Assembly (NCBI GenBank): GCA_016124905.1
Contig: WGMV01000025.1
Coordinates: 1 to 64,000, forward strand
Source of the DNA: a bacterium
Lineage (GTDB): Bacteria; Pseudomonadota; Alphaproteobacteria; Rickettsiales; RI-342
DNA: 64,000 nt
Reading direction: 5' to 3'
Shown here: positions 47,274-57,633 of the stretch, piece by piece
How the letters are laid out: each line of letters begins with the position of its first letter
Numbering within the stretch: the stretch's first letter is position 1
Position numbers and translations under genes: made by a program
Notes under the pieces: model-generated
Databases searched by the model: none
What the model was told of the DNA's origin: nothing
The model's input: only the letters and a program-made list of their open reading frames with translations

Positions 47274-49084
47274 ATTTCACTGCACGCGAGAGCAAGCCAA
47301 TCACGCTCCGTCTCGTCCAGCATCGGCGCGATGGTGGCGAACACGCGCTTGTGGTAGCCGTTTAGCCAGCTCAGCTCAGCCTCACTCAGCATATCCTTGA
47401 TGACGAGCTGCCGGTCGATGGGCACCATGGTCAAGGTCTCAAACCCATAAAACGGACGCTGGCTGGAAAGCTCGGGCCTCTCTTCCACCACCACCAGGTT
47501 TTCGATACGGATACCGTAATAATCCTGCCGGTAATAGCCAGGCTCGTTGGAAAGAATCATCCCTGGCAGCAACGCCTGCGTGCTGGGCGATTTGCTGATG
47601 CGCTGCGGACCTTCATGCACGTTCAGGAAACTGCCCACCCCGTGCCCCGTACCATGGTCGTAATCCAGCCCCTTGTGCCAGAGCGGACTGCGCGCCATCG
47701 CATCCAGCTGGCTGCCGGTGGTGCCTTTGGGAAACACGGCGCTTGCCAGGGCGATATGCCCCTTCAGCACCAGCGTGAAATGCTCGCGCATGGCGGGCGT
47801 TACATCGCCGATGGCGATGGTGCGGGTAATGTCCGTCGTTCCTTCGCGGTATTGCCCGCCGGAATCGATCAGCAGGATGGAGCCTTCCTCGATGGTGGCC
47901 GCACTGGCGGCCTCGGCACGGTAATGCACGATGGCGCCGTTGGGCCCATAACCGGCGATGGTGGAAAAACTAAGGCCCGTGCAGGCTGGGTTGCTGGTAC
48001 GGAATCCCTCAAGCCGGTCGCCCAGTACCACTTCCGTCAGCCCCTGCCGCAATCCTTCGCGGTAAAACCAGCTGAAGAACCGGCACATGGCCGCGCCATC
48101 CATAATGTGCGCCTTGCGCATGCCCTCCACTTCCACGGCATTTTTGCAGGCTTTGGGCAGCTGGCACGGGTCTTCTGCCATCACCAGGTTCACCCCTTCG
48201 GCCTGCGCGAGAATCTGCCCGATATTGGCGGGTGTCAGCGTCAAATCCACCCACACGCGGCAGCGGCGGGCCTCCCCCAGCTGGGTCACGGTGGTTTCCA
48301 GCAGATTCATGGGCAGAATAGTGGTGTTGCTTCCCAGATGCTCACGCACCGGCTTGTCCACCCGCAGCGCATCGATGAAAATCGTGGCCTGACCTTCCGG
48401 TTCATGCTCATTGACGCAAAGCAGCGCGAAACACAAGGCCACCGGCGTGTGCGGCAGGTCGTGCGCGCGGATGTTGAACAGCCAGGCGATGGAATCGCTG
48501 GAAGCGATGAAGAGCGCATCCACGTGGCGCTCCTTCATCATGCGGCAGATGTCGCGCCGCTTATCGGCGGAGGATTTGCCGCTATATTCCAGCCCATGCA
48601 CCTCCACCACGCTGGAAGGCATCGCCGGACGGTCTTTCCAGAGCAGGTCGACCGGGCATTGCGACATCGGCGACATTAGAATGCCCGCCTGCGCCAGCGC
48701 ATCTTCCATGCGCGTCAGCTGGCTCATGCTGAACAGGCTGGCGTCATAGCCCAGGCGCATGTCTTTTTTCATCTGCTGCTTCAGCCAGTTGACCGGCGTC
48801 AGGTCCGCGCTGTTATGCACCTCGTAAAGCTCGGGCGGCAATTGCTGGCTGGCCTGCAGCGTGTAACGCCCGTCCGTGACCAGGGCGGCCTGCTGCGCCG
48901 TCACCACCACCGTCCCGGCGGAGCCGTTGAACCCCGTGAGCCATGCCACGCGCTGAGCGGCTTCGGGTGGATATTCGCTCAAAAACTCATCGCCGATGGG
49001 CAGGACATACCCATCCACATGCTGCCGGGCCATTTCCGCCCGCAGAGCCTCCAGCCGTTCCTTGCTTTCCAGGATTGATAGCAT
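47270..49084 (-). CDS. Xaa-Pro aminopeptidase, M24B family (long form)
   Basis: 604 aa, the three-domain long form common in alphaproteobacteria. It removes N-terminal residues that precede proline. Two creatinase-like N-terminal domains (1 to about 310) are followed by the pita-bread catalytic domain. The metal ligands are visible: ILLIDSGGQYREGTTDITRT (two Asp), GHGVGSFLNVHEGP (His), MILSNEPGYY (Glu) and FETLTMVPID (Glu). The ATG at 49084 is used; a TTG just before it could add one residue. Cytoplasmic, no signal peptide. Confidence 0.93.
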   Translation of the reverse strand: MLSILESKERLEALRAEMARQHVDGYVLPIGDEFLSEYPPEAAQRVAWLTGFNGSAGTVVVTAQQAALVTDGRYTLQASQQLPPELYEVHNSADLTPVNWLKQQMKKDMRLGYDASLFSMSQLTRMEDALAQAGILMSPMSQCPVDLLWKDRPAMPSSVVEVHGLEYSGKSSADKRRDICRMMKERHVDALFIASSDSIAWLFNIRAHDLPHTPVALCFALLCVNEHEPEGQATIFIDALRVDKPVREHLGSNTTILPMNLLETTVTQLGEARRCRVWVDLTLTPANIGQILAQAEGVNLVMAEDPCQLPKACKNAVEVEGMRKAHIMDGAAMCRFFSWFYREGLRQGLTEVVLGDRLEGFRTSNPACTGLSFSTIAGYGPNGAIVHYRAEAASAATIEEGSILLIDSGGQYREGTTDITRTIAIGDVTPAMREHFTLVLKGHIALASAVFPKGTTGSQLDAMARSPLWHKGLDYDHGTGHGVGSFLNVHEGPQRISKSPSTQALLPGMILSNEPGYYRQDYYGIRIENLVVVEERPELSSQRPFYGFETLTMVPIDRQLVIKDMLSEAELSWLNGYHKRVFATIAPMLDETERDWLALACSEI

Positions 49085-49161
49085 CAAGCGCTTCTATATC
49101 TTGTTATATCCACGATTTTGCATTACAAAATCTACCACTCATCTTAGCATCGATAGGTTTC

Positions 49162-50214
49162 ATGCGGCAATCGCATTTACTGCGCACAGGTCCACAACAT
49201 GGTGCAGACAGGCTAAAGGCCTGGGTTCTCTGGGTCTTTGTTCTGCTGGCATCCCTCATCATGGTCACCATCGCCTTCCCTGCCCGCGCGCAGGAGCCCT
49301 GGGTGGTGCTGATTTATGAGCAGCTTGCCAATGTGCAGGATAACGGCTTCAACGAAATGGCCAACCGCGGCGCCATGCGCGCCAATAAGGAACTTGGCAT
49401 CCGCGTGGTGGAGCGCACCATCCCCCAGGGCAAAGCCTGGCAGGAATTCTACCGCGAGGTGGCGCGTGAGAAACCCAGCATGATCATCACGGTAGGTTTT
49501 GCCCACGTGCGCCCGCTGCTGGACGTGGCGGATGAATTCCCTCAGACCAAATTCACCTCCATCGACGGCCTCGTGCCGCCGGTATTCCCCAACATGCAGT
49601 CTGTCATTTTCAAAGACCATGAAGGCGCCTTCCTGGTGGGCATTATCGCCTCGCTCGCCAGCAAAACGAACAAGATCGGCTTCATCGGCGGCATGGACAT
49701 CCCCCTCATCCGCAATTTCGGCGTGGGCTACGCCCAGGGCGCCCGCTTCGCCGTGCCCAAAATCCAGGTCGACCAGTCCATGATCGGCGACGACCCTACC
49801 GCCTGGAACAACCCCATCCGCGCCACCGCGCTTGCGCAAAAGCAATATGAGGCGGGCTCCGATGTCATCTTCGCCGCCGCCGGCGCCTCCACCCTGGCCG
49901 TGCTGGAAACCGCCAAGAAACAGGGCAAGCTTGCCATCGGCGTGGATACCAACCAGAATGGCCTCTACCCCGGCTTCGTGCTCACCTCCATGGTCAAGCG
50001 CGTGGACATGGCCGTGTTTGAGACCATCAAAAGCCTGAAGCTGGAAAAATGGGAACCGGGCATCAAATACCTCGGCGTAAAGGAAGACGCCGTGGATGTC
50101 GCCATCGACACCAACAACGAAAAGCTCATCACCAAAAGCATGAAGGACCGGGTGGAAACCGCCAAGGCCCTGATCAAGGATGGGCTGCTGAAGGTGGATA
50201 CCTATAGCCCCTGA
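49162..50214 (+). CDS. BMP (PnrA-like) family substrate-binding protein
   Basis: 350 aa. A long N-region (MRQSHLLRTGPQHGADRLKA) precedes a hydrophobic core and AFPARAQEPW cleavage site. There is no lipobox Cys, unlike many BMP lipoproteins. The mature part has the bmp pattern: NVQDNGFNEMANRGAMRANK, ITVGFAHVRPLLDVADEFPQ, FKDHEGAFLVGIIASLAS, GFIGGMDIPLIRNFGVGYAQ and VIFAAAGASTLAVLETAKKQ. Such proteins usually bind nucleosides for an ABC importer, but no permease or ATPase gene is adjacent. Upstream in-frame codons back to 48943 overlap the aminopeptidase and are ignored. Confidence 0.9.
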   Translation: MRQSHLLRTGPQHGADRLKAWVLWVFVLLASLIMVTIAFPARAQEPWVVLIYEQLANVQDNGFNEMANRGAMRANKELGIRVVERTIPQGKAWQEFYREVAREKPSMIITVGFAHVRPLLDVADEFPQTKFTSIDGLVPPVFPNMQSVIFKDHEGAFLVGIIASLASKTNKIGFIGGMDIPLIRNFGVGYAQGARFAVPKIQVDQSMIGDDPTAWNNPIRATALAQKQYEAGSDVIFAAAGASTLAVLETAKKQGKLAIGVDTNQNGLYPGFVLTSMVKRVDMAVFETIKSLKLEKWEPGIKYLGVKEDAVDVAIDTNNEKLITKSMKDRVETAKALIKDGLLKVDTYSP

Positions 50215-50248
50215 GTCTGGTCGTATTCATGAGTGACCAGCGTTTAGA

Positions 50249-50374
50249 TACCCCCTCACCCCGTCCCTCTCCCTCAAGGGGTGAGGGAGTTTGGTCCGGG
50301 CTTTTTTATGCTTATTGGAAACAAGCGGAATACCCCCCCCTCTCCTTGAGGGAGAGGGACGGGGTGAGGGAGTA
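50249..50374. repeat. Family B long inverted repeat between convergent genes
   Basis: 31-bp arms at 50249-50279 (TACCCCCTCACCCCGTCCCT, and 11 more) and 50344-50374 match as inverted copies at 30 of 31 positions, with a 64-bp spacer. The spacer contains further fragments of the same motif. It lies between the BMP gene and prmA, which converge, and may serve both 3' ends. Confidence 0.85.
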
Positions 50375-50381
50375 TCTTCAC

Positions 50382-51293
50382 TCAAGCCAATATCAGTGCA
50401 CTCCAGTTATCGCGCCGGAATGCATGTTTCAGCTTCATCCCCTGCGCTTCATAAGCAGGCAGCACCATCGGCTCCTGCGCCGTCAGCAGGCCGGAAAGAA
50501 TGACGATGCCATCCTTCGCGCGCGCTTTCGCTATATCCGGCGCCAGCTGCACCAGCGGCTGCGCCAGGATGTTGGCGGTGATCACCGCATAAGGCGCATA
50601 GCGCTTGATGGCCGGATGGTCCAGCCCGTCCGCCTCAATGGCATGGATGCCGCTGATGCCGTTCAGCGCGAAATTCTCTTCCGCCACCTGCACCGCCGTG
50701 GGGTCGATGTCGGTGGCCACAATCGTGGCATCCTGCGGCTGCAACCGCCCCATCGCCATGGCCAGCACGCCCGAGCCGGTGCCCACATCCATCCAGTTAC
50801 CGTCGGGTATATCCAGATGCCCGTTGGCGATCCAGTCCAGCGCCATCAGGCAACCATGCGTGGTACCATGTTCGCCGGAGCCGAAGGCCAGCCCCGCATC
50901 CACACAAATGGGCAACACATCGCCAGGAGGCACCTCCTCCACATGCGAGCCATGCACCCAGAAGCGCCCGGCATGGATGGGTTTGAAGGATGCCTGCACC
51001 TCCAGCAGCCAGTTGCGGTCATGCACTTCCATCAGGCTCAGTTCCGGCACCACCGCATCCACTGCGGCAAACAGGGGAGCAAGCTTCTGCTTCCACAGGC
51101 TGAGGTCGGGCTTCTGCTCCAGCAGCAGCTCCATGCGGCGCGGCTCCGGTTCATCCGGCGTCAGGGTGGAAAGCGACAGGCAGTCGTCGCTCAATGATTC
51201 AGCGAAAAAATCCGCCCATGCGGGCTCCACATCGAATGCCAGCGTCCATAGACTGCTGCCCGCCACATGTGCTTTGAAGGGATTGCCCGTCAT
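50382..51293 (-). CDS. prmA: Ribosomal protein L11 methyltransferase
   Basis: 303 aa. PrmA trimethylates L11 using S-adenosylmethionine. The SAM domain has LAFGSGEHGTTHGCLMALDW (substrate region), WMDVGTGSGVLAMAMGRL (SAM motif I), ATDIDPTAVQVAEENFALNG and VITANILAQPLVQLAPDIA (NxxA/NPPY-type loop). The N-terminal domain is diverged but of normal size. It is 4 bp after ligA on the minus strand, likely the last gene of lpxC-bamD-recN-ligA-prmA or part of it. Confidence 0.95.
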   Translation of the reverse strand: MTGNPFKAHVAGSSLWTLAFDVEPAWADFFAESLSDDCLSLSTLTPDEPEPRRMELLLEQKPDLSLWKQKLAPLFAAVDAVVPELSLMEVHDRNWLLEVQASFKPIHAGRFWVHGSHVEEVPPGDVLPICVDAGLAFGSGEHGTTHGCLMALDWIANGHLDIPDGNWMDVGTGSGVLAMAMGRLQPQDATIVATDIDPTAVQVAEENFALNGISGIHAIEADGLDHPAIKRYAPYAVITANILAQPLVQLAPDIAKARAKDGIVILSGLLTAQEPMVLPAYEAQGMKLKHAFRRDNWSALILA

Positions 51294-51297
51294 TTCT

Positions 51298-53406
<2,109 letters not shown>

Positions 53407-55065
53407 CTAATCCACCAGTTCCAGCAGCGCATCCGCCGCCGCGCGCGCCTGGTCGGTCACCGATGCGCCGGAAAGCATCCGCGCCAGTTCCTCACGCCTG
53501 CCCTGTTCATCCAGCGTGCGCACCTGCGTGGTGGTGTTGCTGCCGTCATTTTGTTTCGACACCACAAAATGCCGCTGCGCGAACGCCGCCACCTGCGGCT
53601 GGTGCGTCACCACCAGCACCTGACGGTGCTTGCCCAGCTGCGCCAGGCGCTTGCCGATGGCCTCCGCCGTCGCGCCGCCCACGCCGGTGTCGATCTCGTC
53701 AAACACCATGGAAGGAATGCCGTCTACTTCCGCCAGCGCCAGTTTCATCGCCAGCATCAAACGCGACAATTCACCGCCCGACGCCACCTTGGCCAGCGGC
53801 CCGGCAGGCTGGCCCGGGTTGGCCGCCACATGGAATTCCACCATCTCCAGCCCGTCGCCGCTGGCTTCCGGCAGGGTTTTGATCGCCACCGTGAAACGTG
53901 CCGATGCCATGTTGAGCGGCGGCAATTCCTCCATCACCCGCGCTTCCAGTTTTTTAGCGGAAGCGGCGCGTGCCTTGCTGAGTTTTTCCGCCGCCTTGCG
54001 ATAGGCTTGTCCGGTTTCTTCCACATTTTTCAGCAGCGCGTCGCAATGTTGCTGGCCATGCTCCAGACTGCCGAGTTGCTCTTTCAGCGCCTGATGCTTG
54101 GCGGGCAGTTCATCCACCAGGCATTGATGTTTTCGCGCGGCATCGCGCAATTCGAACAACCGGCTCTCCGCGCGCTCCAGCTCGGCGGCGTCATAGCCGT
54201 CATCATCCAGCAGACGCTCCAGCGCATCCATCACTTCCTGCGCATTCAGCATGGCCTGCTCCAGTACCGTATTGACCGGCGCCAGCGCGGCATCCTCCTC
54301 GCCCCGGCGCTGCAGAATGCGCTCCGCCCCCGCCAGCATCTGCACCACGGATTTCGGTTGCGACAGGCTTGCCAATGCATCCTTCAGGCTTTCACCGCGT
54401 TTTTCGGCCAGCATCATCTGGCGGCGGCGTTCAGCCAACTCTTCCTCTTCACCCGGCTCCGGCGCCAGCTTGTCCAGCTCGGTCAGCACATGGCGCAGGT
54501 AATCTTCCTCCGCGCGCAACTTCTCCTGGCTGGCCATGGCTTCGGCTAGCGTCTGTTTTGCCTGCTGCCATTCACGCCACGCACCGCGCATGGCCGTCAC
54601 CATCTCGCCATGCTGGCCATAAGCATCCAGCAACTGCCGATGGATGCGCGCATCCGTCAACCCGCGCTGGTCATGCTGGCCATGCACTTCCAGCAGCATT
54701 TCGCCCAGCTCACGCAACAGCGTAACGGTCACCGCCATATCATTGACAAACGCCTTGCCTTTGCCGCCTGCGTCCAGCACGCGGCGCACATGGATGTTGC
54801 CATCCTCGCTTTCGCCCAGTCCATTCTCTTCCAGAAACGCCTGCGCATCCGCCGTTGGAGCAAAACTCGCACCCACCACCGCCTGCTGCGCGCCATGCCG
54901 CACCAGCGATGCATCCGCCCGGCTGCCAAGCGCCAGCCCAAGCGCATCCAGCACGATGGATTTGCCTGAACCCGTCTCCCCCGTGAACACATGCAGCCCG
55001 GCTTCGAAATCCAGCCCAAGCTGTTCGATCAACACGACATTGCGGATGTCCAGGCGCTGAAGCAT
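53407..55065 (-). CDS. recN: DNA repair protein RecN
   Basis: 552 aa. RecN is an SMC-like ATPase for double-strand-break repair. It starts MLQRLDIRNVVLIEQLGLDF, with Walker A TGETGSGKSIVLDALGLALG. Long coiled-coil arms fill about 150-370. The C-terminal part has VASGGELSRLMLAMKLAL (signature) and GIPSMVFDEIDTGVGGATAE (Walker B), then VLVVTHQPQVAAFAQRHFVV. It lies between bamD (3 bp away) and ligA (0 bp), the usual alphaproteobacterial order. No LexA box was confirmed upstream. Confidence 0.97.
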   Translation of the reverse strand: MLQRLDIRNVVLIEQLGLDFEAGLHVFTGETGSGKSIVLDALGLALGSRADASLVRHGAQQAVVGASFAPTADAQAFLEENGLGESEDGNIHVRRVLDAGGKGKAFVNDMAVTVTLLRELGEMLLEVHGQHDQRGLTDARIHRQLLDAYGQHGEMVTAMRGAWREWQQAKQTLAEAMASQEKLRAEEDYLRHVLTELDKLAPEPGEEEELAERRRQMMLAEKRGESLKDALASLSQPKSVVQMLAGAERILQRRGEEDAALAPVNTVLEQAMLNAQEVMDALERLLDDDGYDAAELERAESRLFELRDAARKHQCLVDELPAKHQALKEQLGSLEHGQQHCDALLKNVEETGQAYRKAAEKLSKARAASAKKLEARVMEELPPLNMASARFTVAIKTLPEASGDGLEMVEFHVAANPGQPAGPLAKVASGGELSRLMLAMKLALAEVDGIPSMVFDEIDTGVGGATAEAIGKRLAQLGKHRQVLVVTHQPQVAAFAQRHFVVSKQNDGSNTTTQVRTLDEQGRREELARMLSGASVTDQARAAADALLELVD

Positions 55066-55068
55066 GCG

Positions 55069-55899
55069 TTACAGTCCGACTGCGTCTTTTACCTTATCCC
55101 ACCAGGGCGTGTCCTGCGGCATCACCACATCCGCGCCCGGGTCGCCCACCAGCAGGCGGTAGCTGTCCACATACCACGGGTTGCCAGGATAGTTATAGCC
55201 CAGCACCGCCGCAGCACGTCGCGCATCGTCGCGCATGCCCATCGCCATATAGGCTTCCACCATGCGGTGCAGGGCCTCGGGCACATGGCTGGTGGTCTGG
55301 TAATTATCCACCACATAGCGGAAACGTGTGATGGCGGGCAGCCATTCCTTTTTGCGCAGATAATAACGGCCGATCACCATCTCCTTGCCGGCAAGGTGAT
55401 CGTAAACCAGGTCCAGCTTGATGCGGGCATCCTTGGCATAGTCGGAATCGGGGTAACGGCGCACCACGTCCTGCAGGGCGTCCTGAGCCTTCTGCGTAAT
55501 CGCCTGGTCACGCAGCGTGTCGGATATCTGCTCGTAATAGCAAAGACCGATCATATAATAGGCGTAAGGCGTCTGCTCACTCGCCGGATAAAGCTGGATA
55601 TAGGCTTCATACATGGAGATAGCGTCGTCATATTTATTGCGCTTGTAGGCGCCATAAGCCCCCATCAGCTGCGATTTGCGCGCCCATGGCGACAGCGGAT
55701 ATTCCTGCTGCAGGCTCTCAAACACCTTGATGGCGTCGGTGGGTTTATTGTCGTTCAGCAGGTCCATGCCTTCCTGATAGACTTCTTCCGCCGGGCGGCC
55801 TTTCACCAGGTCGTTCTTATCCTCGTCGTCGGTGGTGGAGCAGGCGGCCAGCCACAGCAGTGAACAGATGGATAGCAAGCATAGGGAGGATTTCTTCAT
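55069..55899 (-). CDS. bamD: Outer-membrane assembly lipoprotein BamD
   Basis: 276 aa. BamD is the essential lipoprotein of the BAM complex that inserts beta-barrel proteins. The lipoprotein signal is clear (MKKSSLCLLSICSLLWLAAC, Cys at position 20). TPR-like units follow: AEEVYQEGMDLLNDNKPTDA, QQEYPLSPWARKSQLMGAYG, AYYMIGLCYYEQISDTLRDQ and DVVRRYPDSDYAKDARIKLD, all characteristic of BamD. It follows lpxC after a 91-bp gap on the same strand. Confidence 0.95.
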   Translation of the reverse strand: MKKSSLCLLSICSLLWLAACSTTDDEDKNDLVKGRPAEEVYQEGMDLLNDNKPTDAIKVFESLQQEYPLSPWARKSQLMGAYGAYKRNKYDDAISMYEAYIQLYPASEQTPYAYYMIGLCYYEQISDTLRDQAITQKAQDALQDVVRRYPDSDYAKDARIKLDLVYDHLAGKEMVIGRYYLRKKEWLPAITRFRYVVDNYQTTSHVPEALHRMVEAYMAMGMRDDARRAAAVLGYNYPGNPWYVDSYRLLVGDPGADVVMPQDTPWWDKVKDAVGL

Positions 55900-55990
55900 G
55901 CCATGCGCCTTAGGTTATACCGCCCCCTTTGTAAGGAAAGGCAACGGGCCGCGCAAGCATTCAGCAGCCGCAAAAACAGGTGGAAGCGGA

Positions 55991-56929
55991 TTAGATCGTC
56001 AGGGAAGAACCACCGGCGGGGATGGAAGCCGTCATAACAGGAAGGTCGGAAGGAACTTCCGTACGGTTTTCAAGCGTCACGCGCTCCACCACGCCTTCGC
56101 CGTCCAGCATGGCATGCAGCAGCATATTGTTGATGCCGTGCCCCATGCGGAACCCGCGCACACGGCCGAGAATCGGCGCACCGGCCAGATACAGATCACC
56201 CAGGCAGTCCAGCGTTTTATGGCGCACAAACTCATCGGCGTAACGCAGGCCTTCGCGGTTCAGCACGGCCTTATCACCTACCACGATGGCATTATCCAGC
56301 GAGCCGCCCAAAGCCAGGCCGACTTCACGCAGCTTTGCCACATCCTGCTCGAAGCCGAAGGTACGGGCGCGGCTGATGGTGTTTTTGAAATGCGACTGGC
56401 CGAAATCCACCACCAGATGCTGGCGGCCAATCACGGGGTTCGCGAAATCGATCATCATGTCAAGAATCGGCGTTTCGGCGGGCTCCACCTCAATCCAGCT
56501 GCCATTTACATGCAGCTGCACGGGCTGCAGCACGCGGATATATTCACGCAGCGCGCCCTGCTTTTTCACGCCTGCGCATTCGATCAAAAACACAAACGGC
56601 TCGGAGCTGCCATCCATGATGGGCACTTCCGGCGCATCCAGCTCAACCACGGCGTTATCCACACCCAGACCTGCGAATGCGGCCATCAGGTGTTCGATGG
56701 TGGCCACCGACACATCACCATCGGTGATGGTGGTGCAGAAGCGCGTATCCGTTACGCGGTCATAGGCGGCGGAAATTTCCGGCTTGCCGGCCAGGTCCGT
56801 CCGGCGGAACACAATGCCGCTATCTACCGCCGCGGGCAGCAGGCGCACATGCACATCCTTGCCCGTGTGCAACCCTTTGCCGGTGCAGCTGATGGCGGAT
56901 GCAAGCGTGTGTTGGTAGGTCGTCAGCAT
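55991..56929 (-). CDS. lpxC: UDP-3-O-acyl-N-acetylglucosamine deacetylase LpxC
   Basis: 312 aa. LpxC catalyses the first committed step of lipid A synthesis and needs zinc. It begins LTTYQHTLASAISCTGKGLH, and has SVATIEHLMAAFAGLGVDNA (zinc His and HLxAA motif), IMDGSSEPFVFLI (catalytic Glu in the pattern), RTFGFEQDVAKLREVGLALG and FVRHKTLDCLGDLYLAG (zinc His and Asp), ending in RMGHGINN. All key residues look present. It follows the ftsQAZ group after the yciI-like gene, as in most alphaproteobacteria apart from that insertion. Confidence 0.97.
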   Translation of the reverse strand: MLTTYQHTLASAISCTGKGLHTGKDVHVRLLPAAVDSGIVFRRTDLAGKPEISAAYDRVTDTRFCTTITDGDVSVATIEHLMAAFAGLGVDNAVVELDAPEVPIMDGSSEPFVFLIECAGVKKQGALREYIRVLQPVQLHVNGSWIEVEPAETPILDMMIDFANPVIGRQHLVVDFGQSHFKNTISRARTFGFEQDVAKLREVGLALGGSLDNAIVVGDKAVLNREGLRYADEFVRHKTLDCLGDLYLAGAPILGRVRGFRMGHGINNMLLHAMLDGEGVVERVTLENRTEVPSDLPVMTASIPAGGSSLTI

Positions 56930-57012
56930 GGTAAATCCTAATGTTACATGCTGAATCTACGCAAATCCCCCGTCCATCACAAATGACGCTTTATTGCCGT
57001 TTGTTACAATCC

Positions 57013-57048
57013 CGCCAACTCAAAACCGGCGGATTCCCTAAGGGATTG
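57013..57048 (-). other. Small hairpins between yciI-like gene and lpxC
   Basis: CCGCC (57013-57017) and GGCGG (57029-57033) can form a 5-bp stem; next to it ATTCCCTAAGGGATT (57034-57048) is nearly self-complementary. There is no T-run. They lie just after the yciI-like stop codon on the minus strand and may act as a weak transcript end or leader structure for lpxC. Confidence 0.3.
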
Positions 57049-57052
57049 AAAT

Positions 57053-57367
57053 CTAAGCAGCAGGCGCCAGATCGGCAAACATCGGGGCCAGCTTGCAGGT
57101 CTGGATATCCACATGTTCCCAGACATTTCCGGTCACATAGGGGTCTTTGTAAAGCCAGGCATCCAGGCTAGCCCGATCGGGATAATTCACCGTCATCACC
57201 GACCCGCGCATAATCCCCTGCTCATCCACCAACGCCGCTGCGAACAACAGATTACCGGATTTCTTGTTTGCCTCCGCCACCGCCAGATGCGCATCCCGGT
57301 TGGCCTGCCTGCGCGCAGGTGCCTCCGCATCCATGGCATCATGACCAATCACAATGAAAGTAGGCAT
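57053..57367 (-). CDS. YciI-like (YCII) domain protein
   Basis: 104 aa, one YCII domain. The pattern is clear: FIVIGHDAMDAEAPARRQAN (His-Asp like the usual ligand pair), RDAHLAVAEAN, GNLLFAAALVDEQGIMRGSV, and DRASLDAWLYKDPYVTGNVW near the end, where family members carry the conserved D-P-Y. YCII proteins bind small molecules or act as weak hydrolases, but the role is not established. The ATG at 57367 is chosen because the domain begins there. It sits between ftsZ and lpxC, separated from ftsZ by two tandem structured repeats. Confidence 0.88.
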   Translation of the reverse strand: MPTFIVIGHDAMDAEAPARRQANRDAHLAVAEANKKSGNLLFAAALVDEQGIMRGSVMTVNYPDRASLDAWLYKDPYVTGNVWEHVDIQTCKLAPMFADLAPAA

Positions 57368-57404
57368 AGGAATGACTCCGGTGAAAAACGCCGCGGTAGC
57401 AAGC

Positions 57405-57515
57405 ATTCGCTAGGATAGAGCGAAAATAGTGGTTTGGCGAGAAGCGGAGCGTACTGTAAGTACGTGAGCATCGCATCGCAGACAAACCGCTATTTGCAGC
57501 CCATCCTAGTAGAAT
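57405..57515 (-). repeat. Family C multi-stem element, distal copy after ftsZ
   Basis: 111 bp. Outer arms: ATTCGCTAGGAT at 57405-57416 and ATCCTAGTAGAAT at 57503-57515. Next arms AAATAGTGGTTTG and CAAACCGCTATTT pair at 12 of 13 positions. The central hairpin is CGTACTTACAGTACG read on the minus strand. It is a diverged copy of 57519-57633 with the same stem order. Confidence 0.85.
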
Positions 57516-57518
57516 GAA

Positions 57519-57633
57519 ATTCGCTAGGGGCGAGCGAGGATGCCGGGTTTTGAGAACCGTAGCGCAGCGTACTTAAAGTACGTGAGCAACGGAAGCGCAA
57601 AAACCCTGCTTCCGCAGCCGCTCCTAGTAGAAT
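57519..57633 (-). repeat. Family C multi-stem element, proximal copy after ftsZ
   Basis: 115 bp, starting directly after the ftsZ stop codon (57634). Outer arms ATTCGCTAGG and CCTAGTAGAAT, second arms GGATGCCGGGTTTT and AAAACCCTGCTTCC (12 of 14 pair), inner CCGT / ACGG, and the central CGTACTTTAAGTACG. The second arms differ in sequence from the distal copy, yet pairing is retained. Confidence 0.87.

Noticed and set aside
57405-57633. The two tandem repeats as a short CRISPR array.
   Set aside because: The units are over 110 bp, diverged, and palindromic throughout, with no spacers and no cas genes.
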